The notes beneath the pieces are model-generated. The model was given only the letters and a program-made list of their open reading frames with translations, did no database searches and had not been told where the DNA came from. From contig NZ_JAHSPG010000001.1 in the NCBI RefSeq assembly GCF_019130065.1, forward strand, positions 248,001 through 312,000: DNA of 64,000 nt. The letters run 5' to 3'. Position 1 is the first letter of the stretch. The number at the start of each line of letters is the position of its first letter. Of the stretch, positions 37,901 through 44,804 are shown piece by piece. This DNA comes from Pinibacter aurantiacus. GTDB taxonomy: Bacteria; Bacteroidota; Bacteroidia; Chitinophagales; Chitinophagaceae. The position numbers and the translations under genes are program-made.

Positions 37901-37916
37901 TTTTAATTAAACCCAT
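34902..37916 (-). CDS. T9SS type B cargo with IgGFc-binding-like N-terminus and PKD repeats (cargo 2)
   Basis: A 1004-residue surface protein. A signal peptide (~1-29, LFLLSIPLSMYSQ) precedes FSNKGKEFWIGYGHN (31-45), the start of an IgGFc-binding-type N-terminal domain that spans ~35-480. Three PKD domains follow at ~605-860, each with a clear (W/A)W.FGD motif (GWNWKFGD, YAWNFGDGN, WEWNFGDGT). The C-terminus is the type B/gliding domain (LKIPNAFSPNGDGVNDKWII; VEVFNRWGQVIF; GAYYYIIAPNAKGYGRL). PKD proteins of this kind act in adhesion or matrix binding. It lies upstream of cargo 1 on the same strand with 308 bp between, so it probably has separate transcription but may share the PorP/SprF partner. 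Confidence 0.9.
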   Translation of the reverse strand: MGLIKTWQKHCRKILILFLLSIPLSMYSQNFSNKGKEFWIGYGHNHLFNYNVAPNSQQMVLYLSAEQAANVKVSINGTSWVKTYSIPANTVMPSDLIPKTGAEDCRLLNEGLSDKGIHIESDVPIVAYAHVYGQNSSGAAMLLPVESYGYTYISLNSEQNYEDGCYSWFFVVASENNTTVRITPSKPTVGGKPQGVPFEVNLKKGQIYNVMGVGLGNGRGNDMSGSKIQSIEGSDGICHPIGVFSGSSRSYICPVSFGGGGDFIMQEVFPVSAWGMQYLTAVTSSTDGPSVLNTNKFRVYVKDLNTLVRRNGAVLSGITNNSFYEFSSSGADNITANKPVMVAQFIPSSGACSTTGDGDPEMFYLSPLEQAINKAAFYNTNKEAIGTNYLTMIVPNGGLSTLKIDGSPAVDYSYTHPNLAGYTVVVKKMPTQPMQHTIQSDSAFTAITYGLGYVESYGYNTGTYVNNLTTISQINNVQSQNGGSSAYTCPKTPFKISIKTIYQPSSLTWQFSKASHITPSQDVTVNNPVPTGSQVINGKTYYTYEFDKQCFVDTLADVVIPVIISDMQIDNCSHEELVSVKIPIQKGPQAQFSVKEVCAGDTAYFKDATAETGMSGWNWKFGDASISSVQNPSKLYKAAGKYDVNFSVVRTVDGCVGDTTGNVSIQVLPTSSFKLPDVVCMPGGIAAFTNQSTINEANSSLQYAWNFGDGNFSADQNASHVYTTAKNYTVSLIAKSSFGCADTATQSLSHFVDKPVASFGIKETILCEGSAISFINNSKVSNAESAKWEWNFGDGTHNTVAGPVKTFAGGGSYAVTLSVNDEGCMSDEAEQTVAINRKPLVDAGPDVLTEPARPVTLQANVDDAQASIQWTPAQYLSSATVLRPQASPMNSQEFYITATNAAHCSSTDSVLVKVFRELKIPNAFSPNGDGVNDKWIIPGLSDYQESSVEVFNRWGQVIFRSKGYSVPWDGTLNGSPLPVGAYYYIIAPNAKGYGRLSGSVVIVR

Positions 37917-38435
37917 CCTTTCTCACGCTCAGTTTTGGTTGATAAATGGCCATGCAAGGTGCGCTCACATTTGCCGAAGGGCACAAAATTCAGAACAATT
38001 TGCAGGCTTTGTAAAATTATTTCTGTGCGGTTAAAATTCCATTACGAGAAACCACCAAATCAGAAAATAGAGAAAAACCACTATTTATTTTGTCAGAACG
38101 GTTAAATCCTACTAATTTACTCGACGAAGTGATCCGGGAACACGCACGGGTATTTTTCCAAGAAAACACGGCATATTTGTCTTCCTGACACTTTAAACAA
38201 CAGGAACGCAGATTTTCATGATTGTCAAGATTGATCAAGATTTTTTATTTGAAATTTGAAGTTTAAGATAATAAGCGTGAGCCTCTTGGCAACAATATGC
38301 TCACGAAAATTTCAAATCTATGTTTTCAAATATCAAATCACTCAACTCATGAAAATCTTAAAATCTGTGTTCCGTAGCTAGACCTTTCGCTATATTCAAT
38401 CAAAACAAACATTGCTGCCTGTTGACAAGAACCAA
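37917..38435. other. Divergent gap between cargo 2 and the histidine kinase
   Basis: About 520 bp without a supportable gene; it holds promoters in both directions and the inverted words listed separately. A 73-codon frame at 38,017-38,238 shows no family features. Confidence 0.6.
38203..38372. repeat. Nested inverted words upstream of the histidine kinase gene
   Basis: GGAACGCAGATTTTCATG at 38,203 is matched by ATGAAAATCTTAAAATCTGT and GTTCC at 38,348-38,372. Inside lie ATTTGAAATTTGAAG against AAATTTCAAATC, and a 7-bp stem CGTGAGC / GCTCACG (38,276-38,305). Three nested complementary pairs share one axis. Confidence 0.75.
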
Positions 38436-40514
38436 ATGAGTATGCTTATGAGGAGAACACAATTCAATTTGCCGGAAGGCAAATGGCTTGTAACCAGGAT
38501 CTGTATAATTTTTTGTATAGGTGCGCTGTGCTATGGGCGCGGTTATTCGCAATCTTCGAGTCATGAAACTCGTGATCAAGTCATCTACAACGGACTTGTT
38601 CTTCGTGATACCGGCAGTATCAATAAAGCCATTAAAACAGCCAACTCAATACGCATATCATCGGTTGACAGCGCTGAATGGCTCTACCGTCAAACACTTT
38701 TTGCCAGCAAACTTCTTCACTATAATAAGGGCATTGCCAAATCCTATTACGGTCTGGGCGCATGTTTCAGCAATAAAAATGAGCAGGAAAAAGCTGTGTA
38801 CTATTCACAAATAGCCCTCAGATTTTGCGGTGATGATATTGAAGATCACGAAATGATCTCGTCGCTCTACGTGTTGTTATCTGAAAATTATTATTACAAG
38901 GGACGCTATGACTCTTGTGCCTATTACCGCTACGCCGCGTTGAATGAGCTGGATGCAAACCACATCGACAACCCGCGGATGCAAATGAAAGTCTATTGCA
39001 GCATTTTGCAATTCTGGCTGAATGCGCATGGAGACATTACCAACGACAAACATATTCTGCAGGTAGTACAACGGATCAACAAACTCGAACAGAAAGCATT
39101 GGCAGCCAATGACAGTGCGCAGTTGATGAATATTTATTTTTACAAAGGCGGCTATTACAATAATATTCAGCAAAATGACTCTGCGCGATATTATTGCAAT
39201 CTTAATCTTCAACTGGCCCGAAAACTGAAAACAGGTTTCTCTATTCCGGCTGCTACACTGATGAACATTGGCATCACCTATATGGAAGATGGCAAACTGA
39301 ATGAAGCGATTTCCTATATGCAACGGTCTTTGGATGAAATACCTGAGAACGTGCGTGGTACAAGTCGTCAATATTTCTTCGCGAATATCTTTTTAGGAGA
39401 AGCTTATGGCAAGCAACACAATTACGCCAAAGCTATTGCCATTACTGAGCCGGCACTTGCAATGGCGAATAAACAAAAAGTGCTGCACATCACCGATCAT
39501 GCGTACAAAACACTGGCAGATGCTTACGAGGCAATTGGAAACTATGAAAAGGCCGCCATTAACAGGCGATTGTATTCAGAAGTGCAGGACTCGTTGATGA
39601 AGGCGGAAAAACTGGAGCTTGTGTACAACGTGGAAATGAAATACCGCATTGCAGATAAGGATAAAGAGATTGCGCAGAAGGAGCTTGCGATTGCAAGGAA
39701 CGAGAGCCGCATAAAAACAAAAAACTTCTGGATCATTGGCTTTTCTCTTGGTTTCTTACTTCTTTTGGTTTTTTGTTTTTTAGTGTACAGAAATATACAT
39801 CACAAGCAAAAACTACAGGCCGAAAAAATCCGCAACCTGAGACAGGAATTGCAGATCTCGAACCTGCAAGCTGTTATCAGCACCGAGGAAAAAGAGCGCA
39901 GCCGCATTGCACGTGAACTGCACGACGGCATGGGCGGCACACTTGCGGCTATTCGCACAAGAGTGAGTGCCATCTTTAGAAAACATACCACAACAGATGT
40001 TACCGGCGATTTTAAAGAAGTATTGCAATTACTTGAAGAAGCTTCTATCGACTTGCGAAAAACCGCGCACAATCTAATGCCTGAAATTCTTCTCAATGAA
40101 GGTTTGGCAAAAGCTTCGGAGCTTTTCTGCGAACGTGTTCGCAAGGGCCACATGTTGAATATCAACGTTGAAATCTGGGGCAAGGTGCAAAGACTTCCGG
40201 GCGACATGGAACTTACCTCCTATCGCATTATACAGGAATTGGTGCACAACATTATCAAACATGCGAATGCCACGGAGGCGATTGTGCAAATGGTTTTTCA
40301 TGAATCGCAATTGTGTATTACTGTAGAAGACAATGGTAATGGAATTTCAAAAGACATCTTGCAATCCAACGATGGCATGGGATTAAAAACTATAAAAGAA
40401 CGGGTAAAATACCTCAACGGACAGATAGACATTGCCAGTAGCCCGGGCGAAGGAACTTGTATTTACATCGAATTAGGTATTATTGCAGTGAAACAAAACA
40501 CCGCGACAACATGA
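38436..40514 (+). CDS. TPR-containing sensor histidine kinase (HisKA_3 / NarL-partner type)
   Basis: A 692-residue sensor kinase; the first ATG (MSMLMRRTQFNLPEGKWLVT) is used, since the frame upstream starts only with TTG. A signal-anchor is followed by periplasmic TPR repeats (~90-400; IAKSYYGLGACFSNKNEQEK; LMNIGITYMEDGKLNEAISY; AYKTLADAYEAIGNYEKAA), one membrane helix (~430-451, WIIGFSLGFLLLLVFCFLVY) and a coiled linker. The HisKA_3 box has phospho-acceptor His496 (RSRIARELHDGMGG). The ATPase domain has an N box near 603 (HNIIKHANA), VEDNGNGIS and DGMGLKTIKERV near 646. It overlaps the response regulator by four bases (ATGA), so the two are translationally coupled. Confidence 0.94.
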   Translation: MSMLMRRTQFNLPEGKWLVTRICIIFCIGALCYGRGYSQSSSHETRDQVIYNGLVLRDTGSINKAIKTANSIRISSVDSAEWLYRQTLFASKLLHYNKGIAKSYYGLGACFSNKNEQEKAVYYSQIALRFCGDDIEDHEMISSLYVLLSENYYYKGRYDSCAYYRYAALNELDANHIDNPRMQMKVYCSILQFWLNAHGDITNDKHILQVVQRINKLEQKALAANDSAQLMNIYFYKGGYYNNIQQNDSARYYCNLNLQLARKLKTGFSIPAATLMNIGITYMEDGKLNEAISYMQRSLDEIPENVRGTSRQYFFANIFLGEAYGKQHNYAKAIAITEPALAMANKQKVLHITDHAYKTLADAYEAIGNYEKAAINRRLYSEVQDSLMKAEKLELVYNVEMKYRIADKDKEIAQKELAIARNESRIKTKNFWIIGFSLGFLLLLVFCFLVYRNIHHKQKLQAEKIRNLRQELQISNLQAVISTEEKERSRIARELHDGMGGTLAAIRTRVSAIFRKHTTTDVTGDFKEVLQLLEEASIDLRKTAHNLMPEILLNEGLAKASELFCERVRKGHMLNINVEIWGKVQRLPGDMELTSYRIIQELVHNIIKHANATEAIVQMVFHESQLCITVEDNGNGISKDILQSNDGMGLKTIKERVKYLNGQIDIASSPGEGTCIYIELGIIAVKQNTATT

Positions 40515-41149
40515 GTATAAAGGTAAGCATAGCGGATGATCATCCTATTGTAACAAATGGATTGGTGAAGATCCTTCAGGATTTCAAGAACATAGAAGTG
40601 CTGGCAAAATACGCATCTGGCAAGGCTTTGCTGGAAGGCATCAAACAGCAGCAGCCGGACATACTGCTACTCGACATGCAGTTACCCGATGGTGAAGGCC
40701 CCGATCTTGCGAAGAAAATATTGAAAGATTTCCCTTCTGTAAAAATACTCGTGCTTACCAGCAACGACATTATTGCACAGGTAAAAAAAATGTTGCAGCT
40801 TGGTTGTTATGGTTATTTACTGAAAGATTCTGAAGACACGGTTATTGTTGAAGCAATAGAGACTGTGCACCAGGGTGGCCAATTTTTATCGCCACAATTG
40901 CAACAGCGTTTGGTGGATGACATGTTTAAAAATAAACAGGACAAGAAACATGCAGCGCTTACACGCCGCGAAAAAGAAATTCTGCAATTAATTACGGCAG
41001 AACTTACCAACCAGGAAATTGCAGATAAGTTATTTATCAGCTTGCATACAGTGGAGAATCATCGCTCAAGTTTATTGCAAAAATTACAGGTTAAAAATAC
41101 AGCGGGCCTCGTGCGCAAAGCAATCGAGTATGGCTTGATAGATGCGTGA
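40511..41149 (+). CDS. NarL/FixJ (LuxR-type) response regulator
   Basis: A 212-residue regulator starting MSIKVSIADDHPIVTNGLVK at the ATG that overlaps the kinase stop codon. Receiver domain residues are all present: Asp9-Asp10, phospho-acceptor Asp55 (LLLDMQLPDGEGP), Thr83 and Lys105 (YLLKDSED). The C-terminal LuxR HTH (~149-195) reads LTRREKEILQLITAELTNQE then IADKLFISLHTVENHRSSLL. It receives phosphate from the kinase just upstream. Target genes are not evident; neither neighbour in the same orientation looks like an obvious regulon member. Only 17 bp separate its stop from that of the converging ABM gene. Confidence 0.96.
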   Translation: MSIKVSIADDHPIVTNGLVKILQDFKNIEVLAKYASGKALLEGIKQQQPDILLLDMQLPDGEGPDLAKKILKDFPSVKILVLTSNDIIAQVKKMLQLGCYGYLLKDSEDTVIVEAIETVHQGGQFLSPQLQQRLVDDMFKNKQDKKHAALTRREKEILQLITAELTNQEIADKLFISLHTVENHRSSLLQKLQVKNTAGLVRKAIEYGLIDA

Positions 41150-41166
41150 AAATCTGCGTTCTTTCG

Positions 41167-41559
41167 TTATTTTTTAGATGCAAATGCTATAGGAATAACG
41201 TCAGTAAGTTCCAGTGAACTAACCATCTTCGCCACGGTAGTTTTGTACTTTTTAAAATGGTCAGTTTGCAAATGCGCCTTATAAGCTTCGGCATCCGCGT
41301 AGATTTCTAAAACTGTAACATGTGTGGGCTTTTCCTTGTCGTATACTGCATACAAGGTGATAACGCCCGCCTCCTTGCTCACAGAAGCCTCTACATTTTC
41401 TTTCAGTGCAGTTTTGTAGTTTTCTAACTGCAATGAATCGACCACAATTTTGGCAATGCGCACCATTTGTTTTTTATCCTGCGCAAAAGAATTATTGCCA
41501 AAACAAATTGAGGAGACAATGATCCCAATTGTTAGCCGCAGTAATTTTTGTTTGCTCAT
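41167..41559 (-). CDS. Exported antibiotic biosynthesis monooxygenase (ABM)-fold protein
   Basis: A 130-residue protein with signal peptide (1-26, ending NNSFAQ). The rest is one ABM dimeric alpha-beta barrel domain: MVRIAKIVVDSLQLENYKTA, VEASVSKEAGVITLYAVYDK, HVTVLEIYADAEAYKAHLQT and HFKKYKTTVAKMV, in the usual order. ABM proteins range from quinol monooxygenases to stress proteins without a known reaction. A periplasmic copy is less common than a cytoplasmic one. It converges on the response regulator gene and is followed upstream by a repeat-filled gap. No exact reaction can be given. Confidence 0.85.
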   Translation of the reverse strand: MSKQKLLRLTIGIIVSSICFGNNSFAQDKKQMVRIAKIVVDSLQLENYKTALKENVEASVSKEAGVITLYAVYDKEKPTHVTVLEIYADAEAYKAHLQTDHFKKYKTTVAKMVSSLELTDVIPIAFASKK

Positions 41560-41590
41560 CTCACAAAGTTATTTGAAATTATATAGCACA

Positions 41591-41869
41591 CAGATGACGC
41601 TGATTAAACTGATTTACACTGATCTTTTGTTTGATGTAAATCCCTTTAACCGCAAAGTGCGCAAAGAACACGGCAACAAAATAAGTAGAGCATTTCGAAG
41701 ATGCAAAGAAAACGAAGGCTATAAGGCATCTTCGCTCCCATAGCTGAGAGGCTTTTGTTAAAAAGCTTGTATGACATTCTTAAATCCCTTCGTTTCCTTT
41801 GCGCCAAACTTTGCGCTCTTTGCGGTTAAAAAGTACATCCGCGTAAATCAGTTTAATCAGTGTCATCTG
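41591..41869. repeat. Nested inverted repeat with two word families (AATCAGTTTAATCAG and GCAAAG)
   Basis: The outer arms are 27 bp (41,591-41,617 and 41,843-41,869; CAGATGAC.CTGATTAAACTG...) and match at 26 of 27 positions. The inner arms (TTTAACCGCAAAGTGCGCAAAG-like at 41,645 and its complement at 41,809-41,830) sit on the same axis. The two elements fill the 333-bp gap between the ABM gene and the DUF1254-type gene. The outer words recur in altered form at ~43,545-43,577. Confidence 0.9.
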
Positions 41870-41892
41870 CGTGCCAATCATCATTTTCAAAT

Positions 41893-43347
41893 TCATTTCA
41901 CCTCCTCCACGTCTCCCATTTTCCATGTCTTCTCGAAGAATTCTTTTTCGGGTCCGTAGAATCTTGCCAATAATTCAAAGCTACGCTTGGGATCAGTTGG
42001 CACCCAATTGGATTCTTTTCCTGTCGGGGCCTTTGTTCCAAAATAAACATCAACAGAACCGTCCGCATTTTTCTGAAGTCCCGGAGTGGTGGAAGCGCGA
42101 CTGAAATATGGCATACCGGGTAATAGCGCATGTGTTTCTCCATCGTAAACCGTTACGGACCAATAAAGCCTTACAGGCACATTTGGTGGCAAATGCAAAT
42201 GATACTGTTTTGAGCCATCAAACCTTTTGCCTGTATTGTCTTTTATATTCAACAGGTAAAATTGACCTGTACCTAAATGCTTTGCACTGAAATAAGCCAT
42301 CGAATAGATAATGGCCCTTCCGTCTACAGGATAATTGGAAGGATCGGCATAGTTTTCCATTATTCCCTTTGTAGTTTGCGGATCAGCAGGGAGCGCCCAT
42401 CCCGTACCTTCATAGAAAGGATGCTTGAATGTGGCCGCATATTGCGCGTCCACCCATTTATGCGCATCAGCTATAGCAGCTTCCAAGATCTCTTTTGTGC
42501 GGGCATCGGGCTTAAAGTCTTTTCCCTTTTCAATGCCGATCGATTTTAACTGATCGAGCATAGCCATGTCACGCGTGAGCAACGGCTCTCTTTGAATAAA
42601 ATTGCTCAATGATTCAAAGAAATGAATGTTATAAGGAATGATGTTGCCGAAAGATGTTTCAAGCAAATCAAGAAACGCAGTTTGTGGAGGATTGGCGGCT
42701 TGTGCGTATGGATACATTTTTATCTTCTTACCGTATTCAACAGCCCTTGCGATATCTTCTTTAGTGCCATTGGTAAGGTTTGAACGCAGAATGGCAAAGC
42801 CGGTATAAATTGAAGATGGCATTGGGAAATAGCCTGCCGGAACTTTGTCTTTGTAACCCGGAGGCAATATCAAATATTTGCCGCCCTTGCCTTTGTCTAA
42901 TCCAGCTGGGCCGATGTCTTCGATGGCAGTTTGCCAGGCGTCGTCCAATGAACCAGTAATGGAAGAAACGCCTTCCGCAGGCGGAATCTCTAATACAACA
43001 GGGCCTTTTCTTGTATCATAGAATGGGTTGATGTAGATGACATCAGGATTGGGCGTGAGTGTTTGATTTTTTGAATTGACGAGCCCGGACCAATATATCA
43101 CCTGGTTGTAATCTCCTTTGGCTTTCACCAGGTCCTCGTACATTAATTCAGAATTTACGGCAGGTAGCCCCCACACAACAACATTAAATGCACGACTATA
43201 GATTGCCTTTTCATTTTCATTGGCGGGTACAAATGTCGAGGACTGCACAGCCGCTGTTGAATCTTTTACGGGTGTAGAGCTTGTTGGCGCCTGATTGCAG
43301 GCTGTCATTATTAAGAACGAGCCCAACGGAAAGATTAGATTTCTCAT
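41893..43347 (-). CDS. DUF1254/DUF1214-domain lipoprotein
   Basis: A 484-residue protein; the ATG of MRNLIFPLGSFLIMTAC is used, giving a lipobox with Cys17. The longer frame upstream begins only at a TTG in repeat sequence. The DUF1254 part (~45-190) contains VVWGLPAVNSELMYEDLVKA, LTPNPDVIYINPFYD and GPVVLEIPPAEG. The DUF1214 part (~370-480) contains YHLHLPPNVPVRLYWSVTVY, ALLPGMPYFSRAS and SNWVPTDPKRSFELLARFY. Such proteins are widespread, and their reaction is not established. It faces the SGNH esterase gene head to head across 281 bp of word-repeat sequence. Confidence 0.9.
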   Translation of the reverse strand: MRNLIFPLGSFLIMTACNQAPTSSTPVKDSTAAVQSSTFVPANENEKAIYSRAFNVVVWGLPAVNSELMYEDLVKAKGDYNQVIYWSGLVNSKNQTLTPNPDVIYINPFYDTRKGPVVLEIPPAEGVSSITGSLDDAWQTAIEDIGPAGLDKGKGGKYLILPPGYKDKVPAGYFPMPSSIYTGFAILRSNLTNGTKEDIARAVEYGKKIKMYPYAQAANPPQTAFLDLLETSFGNIIPYNIHFFESLSNFIQREPLLTRDMAMLDQLKSIGIEKGKDFKPDARTKEILEAAIADAHKWVDAQYAATFKHPFYEGTGWALPADPQTTKGIMENYADPSNYPVDGRAIIYSMAYFSAKHLGTGQFYLLNIKDNTGKRFDGSKQYHLHLPPNVPVRLYWSVTVYDGETHALLPGMPYFSRASTTPGLQKNADGSVDVYFGTKAPTGKESNWVPTDPKRSFELLARFYGPEKEFFEKTWKMGDVEEVK

Positions 43348-43411
43348 ATAACTATATTGTTGGTCGAATAACAGCGGAAACTTAATATTGTTGTGATACA
43401 CCCTGGGGTTG

Positions 43412-43580
43412 CACGCAAAGGCGCAAAGAAAAAGAAAAGGACGCAAAGACTCTTCACTACTTAGCGCTACTAGAAAATACTTTGGGGATCTTCGAAACCG
43501 CCTTTAGGCAAATTTGCGATCCCTGGCGGTGTTGAGTAAGATATCCGTGTAAATCACTTTAATCAGTGTCATCAGTGTGC
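43412..43580. repeat. Word repeats (GCAAAGG) and a relic of the AATCAGTG word arm
   Basis: ACGCAAAGGCGCAAAGAAAAAG and ACGCAAAGAC lie at 43,413-43,450. GTGTAAATCACTTTAATCAG and TGTCATCAGTGTGC lie at 43,547-43,580 and resemble the right outer arm at 41.84-41.87 kb. Most of the 281-bp divergent gap consists of such words. Confidence 0.75.
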
Positions 43581-43628
43581 TTTCTTTTTTCAAATTTCAG
43601 ATATCTTTACTCAAACCAACTTTTAACT

Positions 43629-44717
43629 ATGCGCTCACTCGCTGTCATTTTCCTCACCCTTGTATCACTGTTTGCAAACAAACCCTCTCGAGCACAAAAC
43701 ATTAAACACAACGACCCTCACATTCGCTATACGGGACGTATACTGCAGACGGATAGCACAACTGTTTTTTACTGGACCGCCTCATCTGCTAAAATAAAAT
43801 TTAAGGGAACGGGTATTGATGTGATGCTGAAAGATCAAACGGGCATTAATCGCTTTACAGTAGTAGTGGACGGAAAAGTACAACAAACATTAAACGTTGA
43901 TAGCACAAAAAGAACATACAAACTTGCCAGTGGCCTTTCGTCTGGCACGCACGAAGTGGAGCTTTTCAAACAAACCGAATGGGCCATGGGCAGCACGACA
44001 ATCTACGGTTTTACTGTTAACAAAGGCACCAGGTTATTAGCAGCTCCTCCGGCAAAAAAAAGAAAGATAGAAGTATATGGAGATTCGATTACTTGTGGGT
44101 ATGCGGTGGAAGACTCAACGGGACATGACCAGGGAACTGCACCATTCGAAAACGGTTATATCAGTTACGCGGCCATTACGGCGAGACATTTCGATGCTGA
44201 CTACATAAGCATTTCTAAAAGTGGAATTGGCATTTTGATCAGCTGGTTCCCGTTGATCATGCCAGAGATGTATGACCGGCTAAATCCCAGTGATGCTAAC
44301 AGCCATTGGAACTTTAGCAACGATACACCGCAAGTGGTAATTGTAAATTTATTCCAGAATGACAGCTGGCTCACAAGAAAGCCGGAGCACGAACAGTTCA
44401 AAGCTCGCTTCGGAACAACAGCGCCTTCTGAAACACAGATCGTTGCTGCTTATAAAAATTTCATCAGCAGTGTACGTGCAAAGTATCCTTCTGCAACTAT
44501 TGTTTGCACTCTTGGCAGCATGGATGCTACTGCAGCAAATTCGCCATGGCCTGGTTATGTTACGCAAGCTGTTCATTCATTAAATGACAAACGGGTTCTA
44601 ACGCATTTTATTCCTTATAAAAAAACATCTGGACATCCCAGTATTCGCGAACAACAAGAGGCAGCGGAAGATTTGATTAAATTTATGGAGAAGGAAGTAA
44701 AGTGGGATTCGAAATAA
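43629..44717 (+). CDS. CE2-like SGNH/GDSL esterase, exported
   Basis: A 362-residue protein beginning MRSLAVIFLTLVSLFANKPS with signal peptide to ~23 (SRAQ); an upstream GTG is rejected. Residues ~30-135 form the beta-sandwich of carbohydrate esterase family 2 (YTGRILQ.. FYWTASSAKIKFKGTGIDV). Residues ~145-355 are the SGNH domain with catalytic Ser153 (YGDSITCGYA), Asn244 (NLFQNDSW) and His336 (SGHPSIREQQ). CE2 enzymes remove acetyl groups from plant polysaccharides. It stands alone between two word-repeat gaps. The acetyl-xylan or mannan deacetylase role is inferred from the family, not from neighbours. Confidence 0.9.
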   Translation: MRSLAVIFLTLVSLFANKPSRAQNIKHNDPHIRYTGRILQTDSTTVFYWTASSAKIKFKGTGIDVMLKDQTGINRFTVVVDGKVQQTLNVDSTKRTYKLASGLSSGTHEVELFKQTEWAMGSTTIYGFTVNKGTRLLAAPPAKKRKIEVYGDSITCGYAVEDSTGHDQGTAPFENGYISYAAITARHFDADYISISKSGIGILISWFPLIMPEMYDRLNPSDANSHWNFSNDTPQVVIVNLFQNDSWLTRKPEHEQFKARFGTTAPSETQIVAAYKNFISSVRAKYPSATIVCTLGSMDATAANSPWPGYVTQAVHSLNDKRVLTHFIPYKKTSGHPSIREQQEAAEDLIKFMEKEVKWDSK

Positions 44718-44720
44718 AAC

Positions 44721-44795
44721 CACTAAGGCACTAAGGACACTAAGCTGCACTAAGAAAATCCCTTAGTGAAACTTAGTGTCCTTAGTGCCTTAATG
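44721..44795. repeat. Perfect inverted word repeat (CACTAAGG family), terminator-like
   Basis: A 21-bp perfect inverted repeat (44,724-44,744 and 44,772-44,792; TAAGGCACTAAGGACACTAA..) with an inner GCACTAAG / CTTAGTG pair forms one long hairpin. It sits exactly between two converging genes and starts four bases after the esterase stop codon, so it may terminate both. Confidence 0.88.
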
Positions 44796-44804
44796 GTAAA
44801 TATC

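Noticed and set aside
38877-39371. 164-codon frame antisense to the TPR part of the histidine kinase
   Set aside because: The kinase frame has clear TPR, HisKA_3 and ATPase motifs; this frame has none.
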